A stretch of 64,000 nt of DNA from Malachius bipustulatus (lineage: Eukaryota > Arthropoda > Insecta > Coleoptera > Melyridae). Shown here piece after piece: positions 1-11,711 of this stretch. The DNA is taken from contig OU342634.1 in NCBI GenBank assembly GCA_910589415.1, positions 20,581,144 to 20,645,143 on the forward strand, read 5' to 3'. The translations under genes and the position numbers were made by a program. The stretch's first letter is position 1, and each line of letters starts with the position of its first letter. The notes beneath the pieces are model-generated. The model searched no databases. It was not told where the DNA came from and worked only from the letters and a program-made list of their open reading frames with translations.

Positions 1-198
1 GAAAGGTCAGTTATTGCCATTTCGGCCTATTTGTCAGTTTTTTTCCCGAACTATGAATTAGCAGTTTTCTTTGCGGATGCATTAAGAAGCCTATTTCGGT
101 AATGTCTGTTAAAAGCATTTTTGAAACTGTGAATTCCAGGAGAACATTTTTCTATTATAGGAGACGTTTCAATTTGTAAATGCTGCAAAAGCTATTCT
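1..198. other. Non-coding AT-rich flank
   Basis: No gene or recognisable repeat boundary is visible. The stretch ends where the first large inverted repeat begins. Confidence 0.5.
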
Positions 199-1850
199 AA
201 ACTGCTCAACAAATGAAACGTTACATGATCAAATTTGCCCTAACTTTGGCACTGATAAAATTTGGATTGTTTCGAGCAATTCAATTTTTGTTTCGAGGGT
301 TCACTAGCTCAATCCCTTATTTATCAGTCCGTATGTTTGCAAGAACTTGGTACTTCACACAAAGTTTATATAGGGTGGTAAATAAAACAGTTCAAAATCT
401 CAGAAAGTTCAGCTTGCTCCCATTTGATCAAAGATTTTTCTTTTTGAATTTCAACACAAAGATCATGAAGATGGACCTCATATCTCGAAATGGTTTTCGA
501 ATTTTCCGATTATTTCTTTTATTTACAGGGTGATCTCAAAATAACTACTTTTTGGTGTGGCAATGATAACTTTGTTGCCCGTGACTCGATTTTCAAAATG
601 TAGGGCTCATTTTAAAGCTTAAGCTTCAAGCAAGAACACGCAAGATTTATAATCGCCTAAGGACAAAAATTGAAAATACAGGGTTGTATTAAAACTAACC
701 CAAACCTGAATGGCTTCGAAATCTGGTATTAAGGAAAATTTTAAATAAAGTCAAGTTGCTTTCAAACAAACCATTCATTCTGAATACTTCAAGATGTTCT
801 TCGCTTGCATGAGTTAAGAATTGTTGACATAAGAACAAAATTACAACTTCGTGTTTTCGAAGTGAAAATCGTCATTTTTCAAGTTCAAGGCCCTGTACAA
901 CGAAAACGGCTGAAGATAGAGAAAAACGGCTTACATGTCCATATTTTACTTTTTCATGTACTATTCTGTGGTATAGAAACATTTGTACTTTCTTTGATTT
1001 TTTTATTTGGCGACACGTGGAGAAATCTCAGAATTTTTTAAATTTTTTATCACCCTGTATAAACATTTTATCTACATCATGGGATAGTACATGAAAAGTT
1101 AAAATAGGGACATGTAAGCCGTTTTTCTCTATCTTCAGCCGTTTTCGTTGTACAGGGCCTTGAACTTGAAAACTTACGATTTTCACTTCGAAAACACGAA
1201 GTTGTAATTTTGTTCTTATGTCAACAATTCTTAACTCATGCAAGCGAAGAACATCTTGAAGTATTCAGAATGAATGGTTTGTTTGAAAGCAACTTGACTT
1301 TATTTAAAATTTTCCTTAATACCAGATTTCGGAAGCCATTCAGATTTGGGTTAGTTTTAATACAACCCTGTATTTTCAATTTTTGTCCTTAGGCGATTAT
1401 CAATCTTGCGTGTTCTTGCTTGAAGCTTTAGCTTTAAAATGAGCCCTACATTTTGAAAATCGAGTCACGGGTAACAAAGTTATCATTGCCACACCAAAAA
1501 GTAGTTATTTTGAGATCACCCTGTAAATAAAAGAAATAATCGGAAAATTCGAAAACCGTTTCGAGATATGAGGTCCATCTTCATGATCTTTGTGTTGAAA
1601 TTTAAAAAGAAAAATCTTTGATCAAATGGGAGCAAGCTGAACTTTCTGAGATTTTGAACTGTTTTATTTACCACCCTATATAAACTTTGTGTGAAGTACC
1701 AAGTTCTTGCAAACATACGGACTGATAAACAAGGGATTGAGCTAGTGAACCCTCGAAACAAAAATTGAATTGCTCGAAACAATCCAAATTTTATCAGTGC
1801 CAAAGTTAGGGCAAATTTGGTCATGTAACGTTTCATTTGTTGAGCAGTTT
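199..1850. repeat. Large foldback (inverted-repeat) element 1
   Basis: The left end (aaactgctcaacaaatgaaa from 199) is the reverse complement of the right end at 1850, and the two arms mirror around 1024.5. Matching 106-residue open frames at 213-533 (+) and 1516-1836 (-) are only the two arms read in opposite directions, so they are not genes. TACAGGGTG-type motifs near 529 and near 1515 in reverse suggest an inner foldback inside the outer one. The centre (about 966-1085) is asymmetric and holds another CACCCTGTA. The inner module (about 805-1245) recurs in the elements at 16875-17985 and 61341-62218. This looks like a composite, non-autonomous DNA transposon; no transposase is seen. Confidence 0.85.
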
Positions 1851-1915
1851 ATTTTTAATTGACATTAGTCTGTGCTGCGCTCCCATTTATAAATTAATAG
1901 AATATTGTTTATCTG

Positions 1916-2860
1916 TTATACCTAGAGGATGCAACATGTAATCCTCTATATTGGTATCTCGTAAACGCTAGAAGATATAGGATCAGTTAAATTCGTGAAA
2001 ACATGCCCTATTTTGTCGCTATCTGGAATCCGTGAAGACATACAAGATATCTGTGACCGTTCCTGAAATATCATGAAAAAACTGAAAAATCAAGATTTGT
2101 TATTTTAACCATATTATCTTTCATTTTATTGGAAATGAGTGGACTTTTTTTGCAGGCTTAGGTACATAAGACGCCAAGAACTATCCATCTGACACTTCAA
2201 ATATTTTCAAAGCTGGCTAGATCCCAGAGTTTTCATATAGTCAACCTTTATTTTTCTTACGGCCGCCATATTATTTTTTATGTTTTTCGGTATTTGTTTT
2301 TATTATTCTATTTTCGAAAAGAAAAACAAACATGCTTCACCGAATTATGTCAATATGAAGTCATACTGCTTGCTTTGTTTTTTTTTTAATTTCTGTACGA
2401 TATTCGGTCTAAAAGAATGTTTTTTTTTATAGAAAAGAAGAATGAATTTTTTTTTTTAAGTTCATTAATTTTTGGTTTCCATGATTTTTTTCATTCCGAA
2501 TGACATAAAAAAATAATACCGCGGCCATAAGAAAAACCAAAGTTGACCATATAGGTATAAAAACTCTGGGACCTAGTCAGATTTGAAATTTTTGAAACGC
2601 CAAATGGATAGCCGTTGACGACTTATGTAAGCCTACAAAATAATATTTATTTAGTTCTAGATATGGCAAAAATAAGAAATCTCGATTTTTCAGTTTTTCA
2701 GGATATTTCAGGAACAGAGGTCACATATATCTTGCAGGTATATGTTTTGACGGATTCGAATTGGCCACAAAATAGCCCATCTTTTATGTAATTTAACCGA
2801 TCATGTGTATCTCTTAGCATTTACGAGATAGCAATATAGATATATCGTGTACCTTGTATA
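1916..2860. repeat. Foldback element 2, diverged arms
   Basis: The left arm beginning ttatacctagaggatg matches, with mismatches, the reverse complement of the right arm ending near 2860. Shared blocks include the tatctcgtaaacgct / agcatttacgagata pair and the cccagagtttt / aaaactctggg pair. The arms are clearly diverged, so this is an old element. The middle contains a module around the gcggccat motif that recurs near 53940-54130 and 59820-59870. Confidence 0.7.
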
Positions 2861-5800
2861 ATAATCGAAAAAAGGGCTTGTTTTATTTAAAAATTGTTCA
2901 CTAGTTCAGATTTCTTAATCTTAATAGCTAAAATGAAAAAAAAACACATCTTTTTTGAGTCCTGAATTTATACTTTTGAAGTGACGTAATTTTTAAATTC
3001 GTTGGGTACGTAGGTATAGGTACCTACAAGTATTTTTTAAATATCTATTTTATAATTATGTATTATAATGAAATGTATTATGATTAGATATGTATAGATT
3101 ATAATATAATATAATGGATAATATAATACCATTAATAGATATTATTATCTATTAAATAAGTTTGGTTATCTATTAAGTTTTCCGAGAAGTCAGTGATAAT
3201 ATAATAATTAAGAATAATAAATGCAATTCAATAATGTTAAATGGAATTTGCTTCCCGCAGCCCTGTAAATGTTGAAATTCCTTGAGAACCATTTTCTTAA
3301 ACATGGTAAATGGTAAATATTATGGTAAACACAATTTGTAAATTGTTGGGGATTTTGAAGCAATTTACGAATTTTCCCATTTTTTTTAGAACATTTTTAG
3401 AACATATAAGTAAAATTGTTGTTATTTATTCAAGACAGGCCCATGATGTATCATTTTATTTATGTAAAAAACTTCACTTATCTAATTTTGAAAAGCGGAA
3501 ATGTATACTAACTTACCTAACTTAGCTGCTGCTTTTTTCATTTTATATAAGTGGAATTTTTTACACCATATAGCCCGGAAAATGTACACGCGCATGAAGT
3601 ACCTAATATGTAAGTTAGGATGAGCTGTATTTTTACGAATATGCAGGGTTGGAACTAATTAACAGGAAACTACACAGGGATATCCTAAACCATTGAAACA
3701 AATATTATGATTGTCATTTTATTAGTTTATAATATCCCTATTATAATTTCTAAAAAAAAAAAATTAAAGGCAGATCTTTGGTCTAAAATAAACAAAAATA
3801 TTATATCAACGTGTGTCTGCAAATGCACCGTTTTTGAGATACAGGGTGTCAAAAAAAGATAATTTTTCCTGTTTTTTGAAGTGTTATATAAGTTATATAC
3901 CTAATTGATATATTTAAGCTTTTTTTTAATATCAATTCAGTTTTTTTCATGTGCCATTTGCTGAGATCTCATTTTATTTTATAATTCATCCGTTGCACTG
4001 TTGCCATATTAAGTTTCACTAAAGATTGGACACTAAGAAACTAAGATATGATATCATTGATATCCGACTGTTGGAAGATTAGTTTTGAGAATATTCCAAA
4101 TATTTCCCTTACATGTTCACAATCGCTTTATTTTATTTTGTTTTCGAAGTTGAATTTTATGTGTACATGATGGCAATGAGATACATTATACGCAAGTCCA
4201 AAATGACAACGTCGTTTCCGTCAAAAGGGATTCCTACGATAATGTTAGATCTAATTTTACATCCAGCTAATGTTTTCCAAAAATTAGAATTCTCAGCATA
4301 TTTTTTAAGTTGTTCTTTAGTTCCAAAATATTGCTTTGAAAAAACATTCAAATTGTTTTGCAATGTGACAGCTGTTTTATTTCTACCCCATATATTAGCA
4401 ACGACTTTGTCGTAGATTTTTAATAAGTTATTAAGTTTACCCGACGTTGCATATAATGTTGCTTGGAAATTGTTGATAAATATAAATAAGAACATGAAAT
4501 TGAAATTATAAAACCTGTATTGCTAGTCTTAACTTTCCTAAGTTTTTTTTTAAGTTTTAATTTTACCTAGATTAATGTCATTAAGATAAAGTAGGTACCT
4601 ATGAGCAAAATGGTTGAATAATTGGTCTTAGCTGCCCAAGTAAGGTACACCTTTCACATTCTATTAAGTTGGAAAAAAATCACCTAATTGATTAAAGTTC
4701 TGATAATAATTAACTATAAAATTTGAATGAAAAAAACACTTGCACAACCTAACCTCCAACAATAGGATACTATTACCATAATACCTGAACTCTATACTTT
4801 TAGTTAAGAGCGCAACTAACGAAAGTAATATAGTTACCTCTACCAACCTTTACCTTTCAGGTAGGTATATACATATAGGTAAGCACGTACTTATAAAAAT
4901 CACGCATATAATGTAAGAGTAGAACAATAAATTTGATAAGAATCATGAATATCTTTTGCGATATTGCAAAATATTTTGTTTTGCCAGCAGCACCCGACAT
5001 TCGCTAATCACTAATATATAAAATGTTGAGGTAGGTTGTTTTGATACAGGTTACTTTTATATCTTTCTTAATAATTCAACCCCCATTTATATTATCAGAT
5101 TAAGACATTTATAAAAGTAATTTTATATTTAAAACTATATAGGTAGGTATATAATTTGTATTAAACGTTACTTACATTGTTGGATATACCTAACAACGAA
5201 AAATGTTACGAAACATAATTTATTCACTTAACATAACGTATACCTATATTACAAGGTAAATGAGACAGGGACAGGATTATGTATACACATATCTACCTAC
5301 ATACCTAATAAAAAAAAACAAAAAACACAACCTACAACCTACCTACACATCATATTATCGATCGCGAATTAAGTAAGGGCACGTTAGATATTACAGATTT
5401 CATCCCTTAGAGCTAGTACTTATGTATTTTATAGACCCCTAGACTCAAGAGTTCCGAGGTTTGAGCATGGAGGTCGCCACTGTATGCATTACTTATACAT
5501 ACAGTGCCCGCCAAAAAGTTCGCATCATATAAAATAAAACATTTTTTTGTTTTCTATCTTATTTGAAAAAAAAATGTCTCATTAATTCGTACTTGTCAAA
5601 AGATTTATTTTTAGCACAATACAACGGTGTGAGTTTTAGCTCCAGAGAAAATGGCGTTTAGCTACTCTTCGAAATTACAAAAACCATATTATTTCGAAAA
5701 TTAAAAGTGTTTTGCGGGACATTTGGGCAACACGCGCTAGAAGATATTCACCAAATGTAATGTCATTTTATAAGGAATGAAAAAGTTTATTTTTGAAGTG

Positions 5801-7559
5801 CGATGAGTATGTTTTCCGGTTAAATTGTCACAATGTCTTGTTTTTTTGAAATAGAGCTTCATCAAATTGAAGTGAAATATTATTATTGAGTATTCTAAGG
5901 CAATATAAATGATAAATGGTAATTTTTGTGACCTAATCGAATTCAAATGTTGCTGTATGTTCATTTTTGTTATGAAATAGAAAATAAACTTGAATTTATT
6001 GTTAGGTGGTTTCTTCGTATCGAATACCCTTTGCACCAAAAACATAAAAAAATGTAACAAAAATTCTATTAAATTCTAAAACGGTTATCTTTTGATGTTG
6101 AAGATCAATATTACTTCATTTCGCAATAATGAATATATCTTTAATATTTTAAGATAAAAAGCGAGATAAGTAGCGAACTCCACAACGAACTAGGCGTCAC
6201 ACTGATCAAACTGGCACAAAAATTAATGGTAAAATCGTTAAAATATACGAGCACGATCAACGTGACTTATGTGGCGCTCTGTTATCGAAACGGGTACAAA
6301 ATTATTCATACCGCAAAACGTCTATTCTGAAATTTCTACGTTCGTGAGTTTTGAATCTTTTATTATTTCGAAAAATAAATTTTAAAATGTCAACTTTGCC
6401 ACCCTGTATCTTTTTTTTTGTTATCAACAATTGGATAAAGCAAGTTATGTCGGATCGTAATATTTCGGAATGAAGAATTCCATTTCACCACTGACATTTA
6501 CTTGAGAAACAATCTCTGTATGGTACGTTGTGAGTAACCGTTAGTAGAGTCCGAAAAATATTAATAATATTCTTGGTTTTAAATTAATCCAGAATGAGGT
6601 GGTTAAGTTGAGAATAAAAAATACTCTTGAACGGAACTTAAAAAAATGGAACTAATTTATGCTATTATACCTAATACGCTGATAAAAATGCCTTGTATAG
6701 TTTGAGTCCCCTTCTCAAAAAACGTGTTGTCAAGAAGGAGTTTTTCACCACTGTAATAAGCGACAAAAATTCTTCATGTTTGCTAATTGAACCGACTTCA
6801 TTAAGATTAAAAATGAGGTTACTTAAACATTACACTAATGATATTTTGAATACACCCCAATTTTGAAAAATAATGATAAAATTCTTATTAAATTTTATAT
6901 TTGGCCTTGGCTGTCACGTCCCCTAGCGGTAATTTCAGAAGCTCAAAACTTTATTCCTCAAAACTATTTTTAGGATCACTTTCCTCGATAAAAATTTTTG
7001 TCTGAGGCTGTATGACGCTTAGTTTCTGAGATATTCCCGGTGACCATTCTTAATGACTCACCCGGTACATTTTCCAGACATGAAACATTCTCGTGATCAA
7101 TTTTTGATCCACAGAGAACTCAGGCTGAGATCAGTGATTGCATTTTTGTAATAATGTCCTTAGTGCTTTATACTCGTTACCTTACCCAGGTGATGATAAA
7201 AATTAAATGACCTACCATTACAATTTATGAAAATAACAATGAATATTTCGTATAACAATGAATATTTCGTATTACAATGCTGATCATTAATTAATGTAAT
7301 TTGAATTCATGTCATCCAATTCAGTACAAAAACCGGATATTAAACAATACACTGTCAGTTCGTGTTTCGACAAATAAAGATCGCTAATTTATTTTACATC
7401 CAGTAACCAGAAATCGTAAGTAGTTTACGTTAAAAAGTATTCTTTAACGAGCGAATGATGATGACTATGACTACTATTGAGGATATCAATAATGGCCATT
7501 ATTCGCGAATAGAAGACAAGATTTTCCCTACGACATTATAAAAAAAAACTCGCCACAGG
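2861..7559. other. AT-rich intergenic or intronic sequence with MITE remnants
   Basis: This is mostly low-complexity AT sequence with many short taggtacctac-like tracts. A short acagggtgtc block near 3840 and a block at about 6890-7080 (ending cacccggtacattttcc) resemble ends of TACAGGG-type MITEs. The latter is related to the blocks at 15960-16155 and 17440-17640. No convincing gene is seen apart from one uncharacterised open frame at 4157-4495. Confidence 0.5.
4157..4495 (-). CDS. Uncharacterised open frame, possible transposon remnant
   Basis: This is a 112-residue frame on the minus strand. Its composition is fairly protein-like (mixed charged and hydrophobic residues, a W-G-R-N-K-T segment, and a lysine-rich helix-like stretch around residues 57-75), unlike most open frames in this AT-rich DNA. 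I do not recognise a family. It has no visible partner exon, promoter or neighbouring gene. It could be a fragment of a decayed transposase, or chance. Confidence 0.2.
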   Translation of the reverse strand: MFLFIFINNFQATLYATSGKLNNLLKIYDKVVANIWGRNKTAVTLQNNLNVFSKQYFGTKEQLKKYAENSNFWKTLAGCKIRSNIIVGIPFDGNDVVILDLRIMYLIAIMYT

Positions 7560-8095
7560 GCTCTAAAAATTTTTGGAAAACGCTACTAGTACGTTTAAAA
7601 ATAAATTATTAACATTGTTATTGTCAATACATTTTATCAATTCGTACGTTTTACTGAATCCCCCCCACAGAATTCTAATGGCAATTGGCTCTAGGACAAA
7701 CTTGTAACTTTGGAGTTCGGTAGTAATCAATGAGTATAGATCAGAAGTCTCCACAGGCATAAGCCCAGAAAAATTGTTTTCACGAAATATTCACCTCTGC
7801 AGATTGAAATTTTCTCTCGCATGACGGTCACAAATAAGATCGCTTGCATTCACGCTCACGGGCATATTTTTGTGATATGTTAAGGTTGAAAATTTTCTTC
7901 TGATTTTGAAGTACCAAATTTAACCGTGATTGCAAGGGATCTTACTCAGAGGTGAATATCTAGAGAACGAGTCTTTGTGGGCTTCGGCCTGTGGAGACTT
8001 CTGATCTACTCGTCAAATACCACCGATACTCAAATAAGTTACGCAAGTATGTATGATCGGGAGCTAATTTCCTTAAGGCTTTGCGGGGTCCTTTA
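7560..8095. repeat. Short foldback element 3
   Basis: The block around 7690-7795 (including cagaagtctccacaggc and tattcacctctg) is mirrored by the block around 7935-8080 (cagaggtgaatat and gcctgtggagacttctg). The arms are imperfect. The open frames across it are only the repeat arms. The boundaries are approximate. Confidence 0.6.
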
Positions 8096-8469
8096 TAAGA
8101 CAATAATGGAAAATTATATTATTTTACTGCAATTAATTAATTTACTGCATAAAAATAAAAAAACATCGTTTAGGCATTTACATTTATAAAATAGTATAAT
8201 TTTGAGATTATAGATAATTCGTAAAAATTCAATAAATTGGTAATTATAGCCCTTGTGACGTCCCTTGTGACGTAGTTCAATATTTTTTATACGTAATGTA
8301 GTTCAAACCTAACGGAGATTCCTATGTCAGATTATTCAAAGTTGTATAATAATAAACCAGGATGACGTCATGCCAATAATAATTATTATTGTTGAGCGTT
8401 CATAGACACCTCGCTGAATACAGGTGATTTAAATTATAACCTGTTATTTATTATTATAGCCTGTAAGTT

Positions 8470-9153
8470 ATAACCTGAAATATCCATATACCTCGAAAAG
8501 TACGCACTCTGCGCAAAAAATGTTTTTTAGAAAAGTAGTTTTATTCAATGGGCGACGACACAAAAATCACTCTACATACCTCACTTCTTGCAAGGGAGTG
8601 GGGGTAACTTTGAAATTTTAAATAGTAACCCATATTTTTTATTTAAAATTAGTATTCAGCGACAAAAAGTATATACGTAAGATTTTACTGAAATCGAGCA
8701 AATGTTTTGATTTCGTTCATTCCTCCTAATATCTCAAAAAGTAAGTCCTTTGCGGAAAAATTGTTTCTACAAATTCGGTGGGGGACATCGTTGAAACACA
8801 AAAACCGTCCTACATCACCCATCTCTTGCGAAGGAGTGGTGATAACTTGGAAATTTTAAACAACAACCCATATTTTTTATTGCAAATTCGTCTTCAGTGA
8901 ATAGACATAATATGCGCAAAAAATGTTTCAGTAAGTCTTACGCAATTTTTGGCGCTGAATACGAATAGGCAATAAAAAATATGAGTTTATATTTAAAATT
9001 TCAAAATTTACCCCTACTACCTCGCAAGGGGTGAGGGGTGCGGGGTAGTTTTTGTTTTTAAAAAATGTACAAAACAATCGAACAAAACCACTTTTGTGAA
9101 AACATTTTCCCGCAGAGTGAGCACTTTTCGAGACATATGAAAATTCAGGTTAT
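8470..9153. repeat. Foldback element 4 with an internal direct duplication
   Basis: The left end (ataacctgaaatatccatat) is mirrored by the right end (catatgaaaattcaggttat). Inside the left half, a block of roughly 215 bp containing caagggagtggggg and caacccatattttttatt-like text is repeated in direct orientation (about 8500-8700 and 8710-8930). No coding capacity is seen. Confidence 0.7.
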
Positions 9154-9811
9154 TAGAATCATGCAGTATAAATTTGCACCAAAAAATTACGTCAAACTGC
9201 TATAATAAAAGCTTTAGAATTAAATATTTAAATTTAATTCTCGCCCGTAAATATTTTTTATCTACAACTAACACATAATGTGAGTTTTATATCTGTAATT
9301 TTTGTAATAAAATGCTTATTATCCTCTTAGGGATTAGTGATACGAGAGTAATGAAAACCAAGTCTACAGTAACCGAAGCTTCCACCTCAAACTCCACTGC
9401 TATTCGTAATAAAAATAAAACCATTACTATTGGAATAATAGTAGGTTCTAATAATGTTAACATTCCATTAAATTCGTCTTTAAGTAAAAACTTTAGAAAC
9501 AAAATTAATCTAAGGCAAAAAAATATTGAAATTCCCTTTTAAATTACAAAGTTGGAAGAAGTCTACTAATAACTGTAATACACACTTTAAAACATTTCAC
9601 AAAATGATTTTATTCTCGTCTTAATAGGTAGGCTACACTTGAAACAGTAGGAGAAAATATTGTGATTTGTACAATAAACAGTATGCAGTAAAATTATGAC
9701 TTTTATAAAATTATGACATCATAATAAATCGTATATTTAGAATTTTATGAGGATTATTGTTGCATTACTAAAGAAACAACTCGAAAAGAAAAGGAACCTA
9801 GAATCTCGAAG
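9154..9811. other. Non-coding AT-rich sequence upstream of the LINE
   Basis: Overlapping 71-76 residue frames on both strands (9287-9542) show no recognisable motif and were not called. The stretch ends at the target-site duplication of the LINE. Confidence 0.4.
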
Positions 9812-9825
9812 TAATTATACGAGCT
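9812..9825. repeat. Target-site duplication, left copy
   Basis: taattatacgagct sits immediately before the LINE 5' end and is identical to 15489-15502. Confidence 0.92.
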
Positions 9826-10346
9826 CCTGTGTGGTTGAGGTACCCATCAGGCGCGTCCCAGGTGGCGGATAGGGAACGGCCTCACAGTGATCGATAGTGA
9901 GTGAGGTTAGCAGCGGTGATAGAGCTCGTCGGATTTAAAACTCCAGACTGGCAGCTTAAAGCCCTGCCGCGGACCACCTCCCCCAACCTAGTTGTCGTGT
10001 CGTGACTAAAGGGTTTGCACAGGGGTTTCTTACGGCGCCGGAGAACGTCTAATTGTTGACTATCCGTTAAACCGTATCTCTCTGCTGCCGTGGACATGTC
10101 TCGCGAGCAGAGAGATGTGGGGGTTTTGGCTTAACCGCCTGAACCAAGAGGAGACAACCTCATCAAAAACCTAAATCCTAAAGCGGAGGTCCAGGCTGAT
10201 AGGATGCGTGGCTGGATAGGAGACCAGTCTCTACTGGACCTAACCTCGGGGCACCGGGCGAAACCCCGTTGTACATAGCCTCCCCATTCCATGCAGGGCT
10301 CTGGTTTCGGGGAACATCATTTTCCCTAGCTTCTCGTGGGAACCAC
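9826..10346 (+). promoter_or_regulatory. LINE 5' UTR, likely internal promoter region
   Basis: This is a GC-rich, roughly 520-bp leader ahead of ORF1. Positions about 9835-10020 are repeated, with mismatches, at 16158-16372 (shared ccgcggaccacctcccccaa and gttgtcgtgtcgtgactaaa). Full-length LINEs carry an internal promoter here, but I cannot identify specific elements. Confidence 0.5.
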
Positions 10347-11603
10347 ATGGAACCTAACAAGAACTTTAGCTCCGACGAGGGGAGCCATACCCTCGATCTC
10401 CCGGAAACGGAAGAACTATTGGAGATTGGTACCAATCCGACTCCAAATAACAGTCCGACCCCAGAAGATCGGGAAAGGGCGACGTTAAAGTCCCCAATCC
10501 CCGAATCTACGGGTCAGGAAAAGCTCTTGACTGAAGAGGGGTCCGATAAGACGGACCCTTCTTCAACAAGAAAACCGCGACTATCCGGAGCCGCAAGGAA
10601 ACGGCTTAGTCGTATGTTAAAAAGCGGGACTGACTACCAGACCGCTTTGAAAATAATCCTCGACGAACGTGACGCAGCCGGATCAATGGAGAGGGGCACA
10701 ACCCCCCCAGAACGATCCTTCACTGCGAAGCGAGGGAGGTCGGAGGAAAGCACTCCAACTGAACAGAGGCCAAAAAGGCCCTGCGAGGAAGGAGCTGCTA
10801 AGTTGTCATATGGGGACGCTGCCGCGGGTGTACGGGTTGGGATTATCCACCCGGACCATCCGAGGGCGTCCCTGAGTGACGAGCAACTGGGCGCTGTGCA
10901 GAGGTCAATCCTGACCGCTGTAGAGGAAATCCCAGACGGCGGGCCAGAGGTCAGATTCGAGCATTGCTCGAAACGGCCTGGATGGCTACTCATTACCTGC
11001 GCCGGGGAGAGGGCCGCCAACTGGTTGGAGGCTTCAGTTAATGACCTTAAGCCGTGGGAGGGCGCTCTCCTAAAAGCGGTGAGAGGTGATGAGATCCCCA
11101 AACCTCACATCTGTGTGGCCTTCATCCCGGATGATGACGAAAATCGTCTCACTCCGGATAGGGTGCTCACTAGGCTGAGGAAAATGAACACGGTTCTGAA
11201 CACGCGGGAGTGGATTGTTCTACACCGCGAAAATTCGGGACCAGGTCAAACATGGACCTTCGCCGTCGACGAAGCGTCCATGAAAGGACTTGAAGGGCTA
11301 GGGTTCCGACCCTACTTCGGTCTCAATGGGAGGGTGCTTTTCCGCCCTAAGATCCGAGGTGGGGGAATAGCCCAAAAAGCCCCTCCAAATGAAGGTCTGA
11401 TAAGAGACCGGGCCCCCCCGAAGGTGAGCGAAAAACCGCCCCTTCTGGCAGGGGAGCGCCCAAATCAAGCTGCCTTGGCAGGGCCGTCCGAGATGCGCGG
11501 GTTGCCCCAGATCAGAGCGGCCGCAAACCGCCTGGTAGGGGGACAGCCCCTCCTCGGCCTGGGCCGTCAGGGCACAAATACAAGGGGGGGAAGGGAAAAA
11601 TGA
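10347..11603 (+). CDS. LINE ORF1, gag-like protein with a DUF4780-type domain
   Basis: This is the RNA-binding, nucleocapsid-like protein of the LINE, expected to coat element RNA in the ribonucleoprotein particle. The first ATG of the open frame is at 10347; the frame upstream of it lacks an ATG. That gives about 418 residues. The N-terminal third is acidic and Ser/Pro/Thr-rich, followed by a basic stretch (R-K-R-L-S-R-M) and a K-R-G-R segment. The second half (about 11050-11360, with P-H-I-C-V-A-F-I-P and W-I-V-L-H-R-E-N) resembles the DUF4780 domain found in ORF1 of many insect LINEs. That assignment is recognition, not a search result. No CCHC knuckles are seen. Its stop TGA overlaps an ATG (ATGA at 11600-11603) that opens a short frame before ORF2. 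The frame is intact. Confidence 0.8.
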   Translation: MEPNKNFSSDEGSHTLDLPETEELLEIGTNPTPNNSPTPEDRERATLKSPIPESTGQEKLLTEEGSDKTDPSSTRKPRLSGAARKRLSRMLKSGTDYQTALKIILDERDAAGSMERGTTPPERSFTAKRGRSEESTPTEQRPKRPCEEGAAKLSYGDAAAGVRVGIIHPDHPRASLSDEQLGAVQRSILTAVEEIPDGGPEVRFEHCSKRPGWLLITCAGERAANWLEASVNDLKPWEGALLKAVRGDEIPKPHICVAFIPDDDENRLTPDRVLTRLRKMNTVLNTREWIVLHRENSGPGQTWTFAVDEASMKGLEGLGFRPYFGLNGRVLFRPKIRGGGIAQKAPPNEGLIRDRAPPKVSEKPPLLAGERPNQAALAGPSEMRGLPQIRAAANRLVGGQPLLGLGRQGTNTRGGREK

Positions 11604-11711
11604 ACCGCCCCCCCAGACAGAAAGAAAGCTCTGGTGCTACCGGGAAGGACAAATCCGCCCGGCCTGCACCAGAAAAGAAATAACCCCCCCCCCCCTCACC
11701 CCATACCCTTC

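Noticed and set aside
213..1836. Paired 106-residue proteins at 213-533 and 1516-1836
   Set aside because: They are the two arms of one inverted repeat, have no domain and are rich in F/L as expected from AT-rich DNA.
9287..9542. Overlapping frames on both strands
   Set aside because: Mutually antisense low-complexity frames without domains.
10634..11101. 155-residue minus-strand frame
   Set aside because: Shadow of LINE ORF1 in GC-rich coding sequence.
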